64,000 nucleotides of DNA, taken from the NCBI RefSeq assembly GCF_965279675.1, contig NZ_CBDIIJ010000002.1:868001-932000 (forward strand), written 5' to 3'. The notes beneath the pieces are model-generated. The model was given only the letters and a program-made list of their open reading frames with translations, was not told where the DNA came from and ran no database searches. The stretch is from Mucisphaera sp965279675. GTDB lineage: Bacteria > Planctomycetota > Phycisphaerae > Phycisphaerales > Phycisphaeraceae. The position numbers and the translations under genes were made by a program. Shown piece after piece: positions 56,390 through 64,000 of the stretch (positions are counted from its first letter, which is position 1; each line of letters opens with the position of its first letter).

Positions 56390-57901
56390 ATGACTGCCAT
56401 CATGGATAACTTTGTTACCGGTTCGCAGGGTTCGGTTGAGGCGGGGGATGACCCGGGGGTGCGGGTGCCGGTGACCGTGGCGCATGGGGATGGGATTGGT
56501 CCGGAGATCATGGGTGCGGTGCTGCGGGTTCTGGATGCGGCGGGGGCGCGGCTGGATTACGAGACGGTGGAGATCGGGGAGAAGGTGTATCTGAAGGGGG
56601 TGTCGGCGGGGATTGAGCAGGCGACTTGGGAGTCGCTGCGTCGGACGGGGGTGATGCTGAAGGCACCGATCACGACGCCACAGGGCAAGGGGTTCAAGTC
56701 GCTGAACGTGACGCTTCGGAAGAGTCTTGGGTTGTTTGCGAACGTGCGGCCTTGCCGGAGTTATGACCCTTTCATCGCGACGCGGCATCCGGGGACGGAT
56801 GTGGTGATTGTTCGTGAGAACGAGGAGGACACGTATGCGGGGATCGAGCATCGTCAGACGGCGGAGGTGACGCAGTGTCTGAAGCTGATCACGCGGCCGG
56901 GGACGGAGAAGATTGTTCGGTACGCGTTTGAGTATGCGAAGCAGCAGGGGCGGAAGCGGGTGACGTGTTTCATCAAGGACAACATCATGAAGATCACCGA
57001 TGGGTTATTCCATCGGGTCTTCGATCGGATTGCGGCGGAGTATCCGGAGATCGAGGCGGACTCGCAGATCATTGACATTGCGACGGCGCGGCTGGCGAAG
57101 GATCCGACGAAGTATGACGTGATTGTGACGCTGAATCTTTATGGTGACATTGTGTCGGATGTCGCGGCGGAGCTGACGGGTTCGGTGGGGCTGGGTGGGT
57201 CGGCGAATATTGGTGAGGTGGCTTCGATGTTCGAGGCGATTCACGGGTCGGCACCGGACATTGCTGGCAAGGGGATCGCGAATCCTTCGGGTCTGCTGCA
57301 TGCGGCGGTGATGATGCTGGATCACGTGGGGCAGCCGGAGGTGGCTCAGAAGATTGAGAACGCGTGGCTGCGTGCGATTGAGGAGGGGGTGCGGACGGGC
57401 GACATGCCTGGAGATCGTGAGGCGGTGGGGACTGAGGCGTTTGCGCAGGCGATCATTGATCGGCTGGGTCAGCGGCCGGAGCGGCTGCCGGAGCAGGTGC
57501 ATCACGCGCGGTCGGGCGGGATGGAGATGTACAAGGCGAAGCGGGGCGAGAAGCCGGTGAAGGAACTGGTGGGTGTGGATGTGTTTCTGGATTGGGATGA
57601 GGCGGATCGGTCGCCTGAGGTGTTGGGGAAGAAATTGGAGGCGATCGCCGGGCCTGATCTGAAGCTGAAGATGATCAGCAATCGGGGGGTAAAGGTGTAT
57701 CCGGAGGGTCTGCCGGAGACGTTCTGCACGGATCACTGGCGTTGCCGGTTTGTGCACCCTGAGCACCCGAGTGTGATCTCGCATGAGAAGGTGATCGGGT
57801 TGCTGCAGCGGCTGTCGGCGGCGGGTCTGGACTTCATCAAGACCGAGCATCTGTGTCGGTTTGATGGGGATTTGCAGTACTCGCTGGGGCAGGGGGAGTG
57901 A
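56390..57901 (+). CDS. icd: isocitrate dehydrogenase, NADP-type (Thermus-like)
   Basis: 503 residues from ATG 56390 (GGAG 6 nt upstream; ATG 56378 is also possible). VAHGDGIGPEIMGAVLRVL opens the isopropylmalate/isocitrate dehydrogenase fold. The substrate region is KSLNVTLRKSLGLFANVRPC, followed by NEEDTYAGIEH, LYGDIVSDVAAEL and the cofactor loop FEAIHGSAPDIAGKG. The C-terminal ~150 residues are the extra domain of Thermus-type enzymes. It decarboxylates isocitrate to 2-oxoglutarate. NADP preference is inferred from the subfamily. Confidence 0.9.
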   Translation: MTAIMDNFVTGSQGSVEAGDDPGVRVPVTVAHGDGIGPEIMGAVLRVLDAAGARLDYETVEIGEKVYLKGVSAGIEQATWESLRRTGVMLKAPITTPQGKGFKSLNVTLRKSLGLFANVRPCRSYDPFIATRHPGTDVVIVRENEEDTYAGIEHRQTAEVTQCLKLITRPGTEKIVRYAFEYAKQQGRKRVTCFIKDNIMKITDGLFHRVFDRIAAEYPEIEADSQIIDIATARLAKDPTKYDVIVTLNLYGDIVSDVAAELTGSVGLGGSANIGEVASMFEAIHGSAPDIAGKGIANPSGLLHAAVMMLDHVGQPEVAQKIENAWLRAIEEGVRTGDMPGDREAVGTEAFAQAIIDRLGQRPERLPEQVHHARSGGMEMYKAKRGEKPVKELVGVDVFLDWDEADRSPEVLGKKLEAIAGPDLKLKMISNRGVKVYPEGLPETFCTDHWRCRFVHPEHPSVISHEKVIGLLQRLSAAGLDFIKTEHLCRFDGDLQYSLGQGE

Positions 57902-57952
57902 CCCCCCTGCACCACCCCCGCTTTTGATCTGTTGGGTTTTCGTTGATTAAGT

Positions 57953-57990
57953 CGGGCCCGGTCTGCGTGTGAGCAGGTCGGGCCTTTTTT
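57953..57990 (+). terminator. terminator after icd
   Basis: An imperfect stem (GGCCCGGTCTGC / GCAGGTCGGGCC) with loop GTGTGA precedes TTTTTT. It stands between convergent genes. Confidence 0.75.
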
Positions 57991-57997
57991 GTGTTGT

Positions 57998-59788
57998 TCA
58001 GGCGGTGGTGGTTTTGGGTTGGTTGGCGTCGCGGAAGAGGGCGTAGCCGGTGATGGTCCAGATGACGGCGGCGATGAGGGTGGGGGCGGTCATGCGGAGC
58101 ATGGCGAACATGGGGAGGAGGAAGGTGGTGAGCTGCCAGGTGAGGGCGAGTGCAAGGCGGACGAGGTCGGCGGTGTGTTCGGTGCGGTCGTTGGTTTTGA
58201 GTTCGGCTGGCCAGAGGCCGAGTGGTCGGATCTGTCGGTAGAAGGTGGTGAGCTGGGTGGTGCTGGTGGGTTGTGTGGCGTAGGTGCCGATGAGGCAGCC
58301 AAGCAGGGAGGCGAGTGAGATGGCGGAGAGGGTGGTGATGTCGGTGAAGGTGTTGTTCTGGATGAGGATTGAGAGGGATTGGGGAAGGCTGAGTTGGTCG
58401 GGTGGGGGGAGGAAGGTCCAGGCGAAGGCGGCGGCGAAGCCGGTGATGACGCCGAGGGTGAAGCCCGCGCCGTTGAAGCGCGCCCAGAACCAGCGGAGGG
58501 CGAAGGGGATGAGGAAGGCGGGGAAGAGTTGGATGACGATGGTAACCCAGACGTCGACGACGCCATCGGCGAAGAGCAGGGCGAGGGTGAGTCCGGCGGC
58601 GACGATGGCGGCGGAGGCGAGGTAGCCGGCGATGACCTGGGCGCGTTGGGAGGGTGCGGGCTGGTTGTTTCGTTGGGCGAAGGGGAGGTAGAGGTCGCGG
58701 ACGACGTAGGAGGCGCCGGCGTTGATGGTGGAGTCGAAGGTGGACATGGAGGCGGCGAAGATGGCGGTGACGAGGAGGCCGCGGATGCCGGGCGGGAAGA
58801 TGTCAGAGAGGAGAACGCCTGGGAGGATCTGTTCGGGGTCGTCCTGACCGATACCGAGGTGGATGGCGAGGATGGCGAAGCCGAGGACCATGGGCCATCG
58901 GAAGGCGAAGAGGATGGTCCAGAGCATGCAGAGTTTTTTGACGGTGGGGATGTCCTGTGAGGCGTAGAAGCGTTGGGCCATGTAGGCGGAGCCGCCTGAC
59001 CCGCCGAGGCCTTCGAGGATGCCTTTGCCTGCCCAGAAGAGGAGGAAGAGGATGAAGGGCTCGTAGAGGGTGGTGGTTTCGGAGGGGTTGGGTGTGAGGC
59101 CGGTGGTGATGATGGGTGTGGGTTGGTTGTAGGCGTCGCCGGGCCATTGGGCGAGGAGCTCGGGGGTGACGTAGCCGGCGGCGGTGATGGCGATGTAGAT
59201 GGCGGCGAAGGCGATGAGTGCGGCCTGGAGAACGTCGGTCCAGATGACGCCATAGAGCCCGGAGATCATGGTGTAGAGGAGGGCGATGATGGCCATGGCG
59301 ACGGCGCAGGTGGTGGCGTCGAAGGGGAGGAAGACGGCGAGGAACTTGCCGGCGGCGGCGAGGAAGAAGACGACCATGCCGATAGTGATGATGAGGTAGG
59401 TGAAGGCGGCGGTGTAGCGGGCGGCGCGTCCCTGCCAGGTGTTGCCGAAGCGGAGGAGCATCCATTCGCCGGTTGTGACGACGTGGGAGCGTTGGTGCCA
59501 TTTGCCCATGAAGGCGAGGAAAACGGCGATGGGGAGGACGACGCCACCTCGCATCTCGATGAAGAAGCCATGGAGGCCGTAGAGGTAGATGAGGCTGATG
59601 ATGGTCATGGTGCCGGCGGCGTCGAGGTTGGAGCTCATGCCTGAGGCACCGAGAGCCCACCAGGGCATTTTTCGACCGGCGAGGAAGTAGTCGGACGCGC
59701 CGGCGGCGGCGCGTTTGGCGAGGAAGAGGGATTTGGTGATGAGGATGAGCAGGTAGGCGGCGACGATGAGGTAGTCGATCGTGTGCAT
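57998..59788 (-). CDS. sodium:solute symporter (SSS family)
   Basis: 596 residues, about thirteen or fourteen membrane helices in a LeuT-like order. SSS signatures include YFLAGRKMPWWALGASGMSSNLD near residues 34-56, GLYGVIWTDVLQ around 180 and FAASMSTFDSTINAGAS near 345. It imports a solute with sodium; the substrate class (sugar, myo-inositol, proline or other) is not evident. ATG 59788 begins directly with the first helix. No metabolic partner genes are adjacent. Confidence 0.88.
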   Translation of the reverse strand: MHTIDYLIVAAYLLILITKSLFLAKRAAAGASDYFLAGRKMPWWALGASGMSSNLDAAGTMTIISLIYLYGLHGFFIEMRGGVVLPIAVFLAFMGKWHQRSHVVTTGEWMLLRFGNTWQGRAARYTAAFTYLIITIGMVVFFLAAAGKFLAVFLPFDATTCAVAMAIIALLYTMISGLYGVIWTDVLQAALIAFAAIYIAITAAGYVTPELLAQWPGDAYNQPTPIITTGLTPNPSETTTLYEPFILFLLFWAGKGILEGLGGSGGSAYMAQRFYASQDIPTVKKLCMLWTILFAFRWPMVLGFAILAIHLGIGQDDPEQILPGVLLSDIFPPGIRGLLVTAIFAASMSTFDSTINAGASYVVRDLYLPFAQRNNQPAPSQRAQVIAGYLASAAIVAAGLTLALLFADGVVDVWVTIVIQLFPAFLIPFALRWFWARFNGAGFTLGVITGFAAAFAWTFLPPPDQLSLPQSLSILIQNNTFTDITTLSAISLASLLGCLIGTYATQPTSTTQLTTFYRQIRPLGLWPAELKTNDRTEHTADLVRLALALTWQLTTFLLPMFAMLRMTAPTLIAAVIWTITGYALFRDANQPKTTTA

Positions 59789-59846
59789 GGGGCCAGCGTA
59801 GGGGTGCTGGCGCTGATCGCAAGGTTTCCGTTGGAAAGTGGGTGTA

Positions 59847-62800
59847 TTAGGTTGTGATTCTTCTTCTGCTGGCGAGGAGGCCGAGGCTTAGGAGTGCTAG
59901 TGAGGCGGGTTCGGGGATGGGGTTGATGGATTGGCCGAAGTTGGTGGCGAGGGCGGAGAGGTCGATGAGGTCGATGTTGGTGTCGTTGTTGAAGTTGGCC
60001 TGGGTCCAGCCGCCTGGGTTGCCGAAGTTGCTGGCGAGGATGGAGAGGTCGATGAGGTCGACGTTGCCGTCGAGGTTGGCGTCGCCTGGGAGGGTGGCGG
60101 TGAGGGTGACTTCGGTGTCGGTCTGGACGTAAGCCCAAGCGAGGTTGCCGGCGGGGGCGAGGCCGTTGATCTGATCGAAGGTGCCGGTGATTTCGTCGGC
60201 GGTGAGGATGGTGAAGGTGTCGAGCGGGTTGGGGGTGTAGCCGTTGAAGAGGAGGATGTTGAGGGTGCCGTTGAGTTCAAGGGTTTCGGCGACGTTGACC
60301 TGGTCGCCCAGTGTTTCGGAGAGTTCGATTTCGAGGGCGGCTGCGTTTGAGAAGGTGAGTGCGCCGCCGAAGTTGGAGATGCCCGGGGAGGCTCCCGGGG
60401 TGAGGTCGGCTTCGATGAAGACGTCGCCGGTGCCGACGGTGCCGGGTCCAGGGGCGAAGGTGCCGAAGAAGGTGGCGGAGGAGCCTTCGGAGATGCGGAA
60501 CTCGTTGCCGGAGACGTTGTCGACGTCGTCCCAGAAGGTGACCTGGCTGTTGCCGGAGATGCGGATGGTGTCGTTGTTGGTGGTGTCGCCGAAGAACTGG
60601 GTGGGCCCGCCGGAGAGGATGATGCGGTTGTTGTTGGTGAGTCCGGCGGTTTTGAGGGTGCCCTGGCCGAGGATGTCTTCGTTGTTCTGTAGCTGATCGG
60701 AGAACTCGAGGGTGCCGCCGAGGAGTGTGATGCGGCCGTTGTTGGTTTGTGTTTGAGCGGCCTGGACGAAGCTGAGGAGTTTGCCGGCTTCGGCTCTGAC
60801 TTCGCCGGTGATGTCGTTGGTGAAGACGGCGTTCTTGATGAGTCCGTCGCCACGGGTGAGTCCACGGTTGATGAAGGTGGGTGTGGTGATGGTGGTGTTG
60901 TCGAGGTTGAGGATGCCGTCGGTTTCGACGGTAAGTTCGGAGGTGACTTCTAGCGATTGGGTGCTGTTGAGGGTGAGGTTTCGGCCCAGGCGTCCGTTCT
61001 CGGTGATGGCGAGCAGGCCGGTTTGGAAGGTGCCGGAGCGGAAGTCGAGTTGGCCTGCGGCATTGACGACGACTGCCTGAAGGGTGCCGCCGTTGAGTAC
61101 CACGGCTGAAAGCGGGTCAATGTTGAGGAAGTTGGCGTTGAACTGTTGAGCGGGTCCGAGTTCGAGGACGCCTGTCGATGGCATGAGGTCGGCAACGGAG
61201 ACGGATACAGATGAGTCAAACTCGATGGTTCCCCAGCGGAAGTCAAAAGGCATGGGGCCCAAGTTACTCAGGCTGTCGATGGCATTTGCTTTGAAGATGC
61301 CGCCGGACACGATGATGGTGCCTGTGGGATTGAAGCGGACGGTGTGTGCTTCGTAGGTGGCTCCCGGGCCGATGGTGATGGTGGTTTCGGGGCCGCCGGC
61401 TGTGGTGCCGATGGTGGTGAGCTGGGTGTTGGTGAAGGTGGAACCCTGGCCGGTGATGAGGACTTCGGCTCCGCGGTCGGCTTCGGGGGCTGTTCCGAGT
61501 CGTGTTTCGCCGTTGATGGTGACGGTCGCGCCGCTTTGGATGCTGAGGGAGCCCTTTGCGCCGGCGAAGCCGGTATCGGAGGCGAGTTGGAAGAGGCCGG
61601 TGAAGTCGGCGTTGGCGTTGGTGTCGAAGATGAGGTCGGTGGGTCCGACGGTGGCTGCGTTGAAGTCGCGGGCGAGGAGTTGGGCTCCGGTTTCGAAGGT
61701 GTAGGTGGTGTTGGAGGAGGTTTCGATTTGGTGCTGCAGGTTGACGGTTGCGTTGGAGCGGGCGAGGAGTGATCCGTTTGGATCGATGTTGAGTCCGAAG
61801 CTGGTGGCATCAGCTTTGATGGTTCCGCCGTCGACGATGAGGTTGCCGGTTCTGAGAATGCCGGTGGTGGTGAGTTGGCCGGGTCTTGGCCCGCCGATGT
61901 TGATGGTGCCTGTCGGGTTAATGGTGAGTTGTCCCTGGACAGCGAGTTCTGCGAACACGAGGGCGCTTGTGCTTCCCTGGATGTTGACGATGCCGGTGGT
62001 GCCGGCGGCGCTGCCGACGGTCATGTTGCCGGTGACCTGGATTGCTCCGCCTTGCGCGAAGATGTCGAGGGTGCCGAGGGTGCCGGTGGTTCCGACCGTG
62101 ATGTCGTTGTCGACAGACATGGTGGCGATGCCGCTTCCGAAGGCGAAGGGTCCATCGAGGATGACACGGCCTGAGGAGGCCGGGTCGAGCGAGGCACCGA
62201 TGTCGATGTTGTTGAAGCGCGCGCTGGCGAACTGATCGATCGTTATGGTGCCGGAGCCGTCGCCGGTGCCGATGCGGGTGTTGCCGAAGGCGTTGAGGCT
62301 GGAGCCGACGCCGGTGACGACGGCATCGATATTTGAGCCTGATGCGGTGAGCTCGAAGTCTCGGTTGATGTTGAGTTCGCCGTCGTTGCTGACGTTGATG
62401 CTGCTGATGCCGTTGGTGTTGAAGGTTTGGGCATCGCTGGTGAGCGTCATCTCTCCACCGTTGATCACCAGGCTGGTGTTGGGGTTGAAGACGATGGGCT
62501 GGGTGCCTCTTGCGAAGAGCGTGCCGCCGTTGATGGTCAAGGTGTTGCCGACGATGATCTGGCCGTTGTTGGTATTGGGATCGCTGCCGATCTGGGCTTC
62601 GCCTTCGGCTTCGACGAAGAGTCCGCCTATGGCTTCGAGGGTGGCGGGTGTGTTGGCGCCGGTTGTGAAGGCCCCGACGTTGAGGGTGCCGGTGCCGTTG
62701 GCGAAGCTGCTGCCGACGGTGGTCTGGCCCTGGACGGTGACGCGGGAGCCGTCGCCTTCGATCTCGGCGATGGCTTCGAAGGTGGCGACGCCGTCTGCGA

Positions 62801-64000
62801 GCGAGCCGATGCGCAGGGCGTTGCTAATGTTGGCGGTTGCGCCTGATCCGACGATGAAGAGGCCGCGGCTGCTGTTGCCGGCGAGGCCGTTGCGCATCTG
62901 GACGGTTCCCAGGTTTGCGGTCGCGTTGTTCTGGAGTTGGATTCTGGCTTCGACGCCTGTGCCTGCGCCGGCGAAGAAGTTGAGGGTGGAGACATCGAGC
63001 AGGGTGTCGGCCCCATCGAAGATGAAGTTTCTGGATACACCTGATCCGTTGCTGACGTTGAACGAGCCGGCGGCGTTGAGTTGCGAGCCGGAGAAGAAGC
63101 GGTGGGTCCCGCCTTGGTCGTTCCATGCGTAGGCGAAGCCGCTGGGGATGTTGATGGCGGCGTCGTTTGTGGCGGTGATGACGCCGTTGTTCCGGAGGCG
63201 TAGGGTTCCGAAGGCGTTGATGTTGAGGGTTCCGGCGTTCATGTCGAGGTTGCCGTTGACCTGAAGGTTTGAAAGGGACCCTGAATTACTAGCGAGGTTG
63301 ACGGTGCCGTTGCGGTTGATCGACATGCCGCCGGTGCCGGTGAGGAGGTCACCGCCGTTGCCGTCGGTGCCGACGTTGATGATCGATGTGCCATTGAAGC
63401 TGTTCGTGCCGACGAGGGTCTCGCCGGCGCCGGCCGAGGCATCGACGGTTCCGTTGTTTTCGACGTTGAGCTCGACGGTCTGGCCTGAGAGGCCGCCACC
63501 CCTGAGATCGATGTTGTTGGCCACTTCGAGTTGCCCGCCAAACTCGACGTTGATGAATGCTGATGAGTTGGTGAAGCTTGAGATGGCTGCGCCGATGGCG
63601 CCGACGGTGGCAGTCGAACCGTTGAAGACATTGAGGCTGCCGGTTGCGCCGTTCGTACCCAGGAACACGCTCGAACTGGGTGCGTCCAGGGTTGATGCTC
63701 CGTCGATGTCGAGGACGGCGGATGCGCCGCTGGCGGTTCCAACGTTGATCGTGCCTGCGACCTCGAGTCGGGCGGAGCCGGAGGTCTCGAGGAATCCGCC
63801 TCGGACGATTGTGAGTGGTGCGTTGATATCGAGGATGTGGTTGCTGCGGAGGAAGAGGCTGCCGTCGTCCTGAACAAAGACGGAGGCGCCCGAGGTGTGT
63901 TCGAACGTCCCGCCTGAGCTCTCGAATGCGACATCGCCGTTTTCTACGCGGAGCCCGGTGGAGTTGGTGTTGCCTGTGAGGCTGTCCCAGCGGACGGTGT
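59847..64000 (-). CDS. very large PEP-CTERM repeat protein, 5' end outside the window
   Basis: The frame is open to the window edge, so at least 1384 residues are present and the N-terminus is missing. The body is a long series of beta-helix/autotransporter-like repeats rich in Gly, Asn and Thr (for example GTLNVGAFT, LTINGGTLFARG, INVGTDGNGG). Two dockerin-like units follow near the end (GDANLDGNVDLIDLS and NFNNDTNIDLIDLS), then PEP, a hydrophobic helix and SRRR. It is likely a long, surface-anchored adhesin or sheath protein and the largest exosortase substrate in the window. No enzymatic domain is seen in the visible part. Confidence 0.85.
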   Translation of the reverse strand, partial: TVRWDSLTGNTNSTGLRVENGDVAFESSGGTFEHTSGASVFVQDDGSLFLRSNHILDINAPLTIVRGGFLETSGSARLEVAGTINVGTASGASAVLDIDGASTLDAPSSSVFLGTNGATGSLNVFNGSTATVGAIGAAISSFTNSSAFINVEFGGQLEVANNIDLRGGGLSGQTVELNVENNGTVDASAGAGETLVGTNSFNGTSIINVGTDGNGGDLLTGTGGMSINRNGTVNLASNSGSLSNLQVNGNLDMNAGTLNINAFGTLRLRNNGVITATNDAAINIPSGFAYAWNDQGGTHRFFSGSQLNAAGSFNVSNGSGVSRNFIFDGADTLLDVSTLNFFAGAGTGVEARIQLQNNATANLGTVQMRNGLAGNSSRGLFIVGSGATANISNALRIGSLADGVATFEAIAEIEGDGSRVTVQGQTTVGSSFANGTGTLNVGAFTTGANTPATLEAIGGLFVEAEGEAQIGSDPNTNNGQIIVGNTLTINGGTLFARGTQPIVFNPNTSLVINGGEMTLTSDAQTFNTNGISSINVSNDGELNINRDFELTASGSNIDAVVTGVGSSLNAFGNTRIGTGDGSGTITIDQFASARFNNIDIGASLDPASSGRVILDGPFAFGSGIATMSVDNDITVGTTGTLGTLDIFAQGGAIQVTGNMTVGSAAGTTGIVNIQGSTSALVFAELAVQGQLTINPTGTINIGGPRPGQLTTTGILRTGNLIVDGGTIKADATSFGLNIDPNGSLLARSNATVNLQHQIETSSNTTYTFETGAQLLARDFNAATVGPTDLIFDTNANADFTGLFQLASDTGFAGAKGSLSIQSGATVTINGETRLGTAPEADRGAEVLITGQGSTFTNTQLTTIGTTAGGPETTITIGPGATYEAHTVRFNPTGTIIVSGGIFKANAIDSLSNLGPMPFDFRWGTIEFDSSVSVSVADLMPSTGVLELGPAQQFNANFLNIDPLSAVVLNGGTLQAVVVNAAGQLDFRSGTFQTGLLAITENGRLGRNLTLNSTQSLEVTSELTVETDGILNLDNTTITTPTFINRGLTRGDGLIKNAVFTNDITGEVRAEAGKLLSFVQAAQTQTNNGRITLLGGTLEFSDQLQNNEDILGQGTLKTAGLTNNNRIILSGGPTQFFGDTTNNDTIRISGNSQVTFWDDVDNVSGNEFRISEGSSATFFGTFAPGPGTVGTGDVFIEADLTPGASPGISNFGGALTFSNAAALEIELSETLGDQVNVAETLELNGTLNILLFNGYTPNPLDTFTILTADEITGTFDQINGLAPAGNLAWAYVQTDTEVTLTATLPGDANLDGNVDLIDLSILASNFGNPGGWTQANFNNDTNIDLIDLSALATNFGQSINPIPEPASLALLSLGLLASRRRITT

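Noticed and set aside
62245..63132. 295-residue plus-strand frame opposite the large repeat protein
   Set aside because: Antisense shadow of the repeat-rich PEP-CTERM gene, with low-complexity Pro/Val/Leu content.

Overview
The window is a high-GC chromosomal segment of a Gram-negative-type bacterium, most likely a planctomycete of the Phycisphaerae. The reasons are an exosortase next to an exopolysaccharide locus, five secreted proteins ending in PEP-CTERM or similar sorting signals, dockerin-like DLIDLS repeats in three of them, lipid A (LpxI) and lipoprotein genes, and very strong G/C at third codon positions (which also creates many long antisense shadow frames). The lineage is inferred; no rRNA or tRNA gene was seen.

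Layout. 1-11846: an exopolysaccharide/exosortase operon (SLBB export protein, exosortase-EpsI fusion, giant TPR protein broken by a frameshift, chain-length/tyrosine-kinase protein with an altered Walker A, SDR epimerase, WecA-like sugar-phosphate transferase). 11916-17836: housekeeping genes rpsB-tsf-ilvE, truD and glyQS. 18009-20637 (minus): efp coupled to a secreted, possibly SIS-like protein and a methyltransferase. 20806-23183: osmoprotectant-type ABC transporter with a permease-binding protein fusion. 23395-30185: a secreted sorting-signal protein, an LpoB-like/COG3014-like lipoprotein operon, an MFS transporter, a MazG-like pyrophosphohydrolase and a YcfL-like lipoprotein. 30442-35582: rplU, a small membrane protein, a pterin-synthase-like protein, a TPR lipoprotein and a GT4 glycosyltransferase. 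35751-36931: candidate SOS promoter/operator, a novel ORF and lexA.

36819-43901 is the most unusual region. Fragments of the genes at both edges recur inside it: a 113-bp copy of the lexA 3' end lies at 41369-41481 and a decayed copy of the lpxI start lies at 39171-39265. The order is lexA - cargo A - lpxI' - cargo B - lexA' - cargo C - lpxI. This is the pattern expected from single-crossover integration, or from tandem duplication, of a lexA-cargo-lpxI segment. The cargo includes an XRE regulator/membrane protein pair, a DinB-like protein, a zinc-protease-like PEP-CTERM protein and a lectin-like PEP-CTERM protein.

43865-48463: lpxI, a HhH-GPD glycosylase, a fatty acid desaturase, an EEP-family lipoprotein and a DJ-1/PfpI protein. 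48526-51390: hairpin repeats, a small gene broken by an in-frame TAA, and a low-GC type II restriction-modification pair. 51616-64000: ppc, a small membrane protein, a PEP-CTERM protein, a winged-helix regulator divergent from icd, an SSS symporter and the 3' part of a very large PEP-CTERM repeat protein that leaves the window.

Intergenic spaces carry several families of short hairpin repeats (24370-24465, 29402-29632, 30215-30356, 30827-31218, 35602-35652, 48526-48665, 51281-51373). Several genes have a -10-like hexamer exactly 6 nt before the start codon, which suggests leaderless transcripts.
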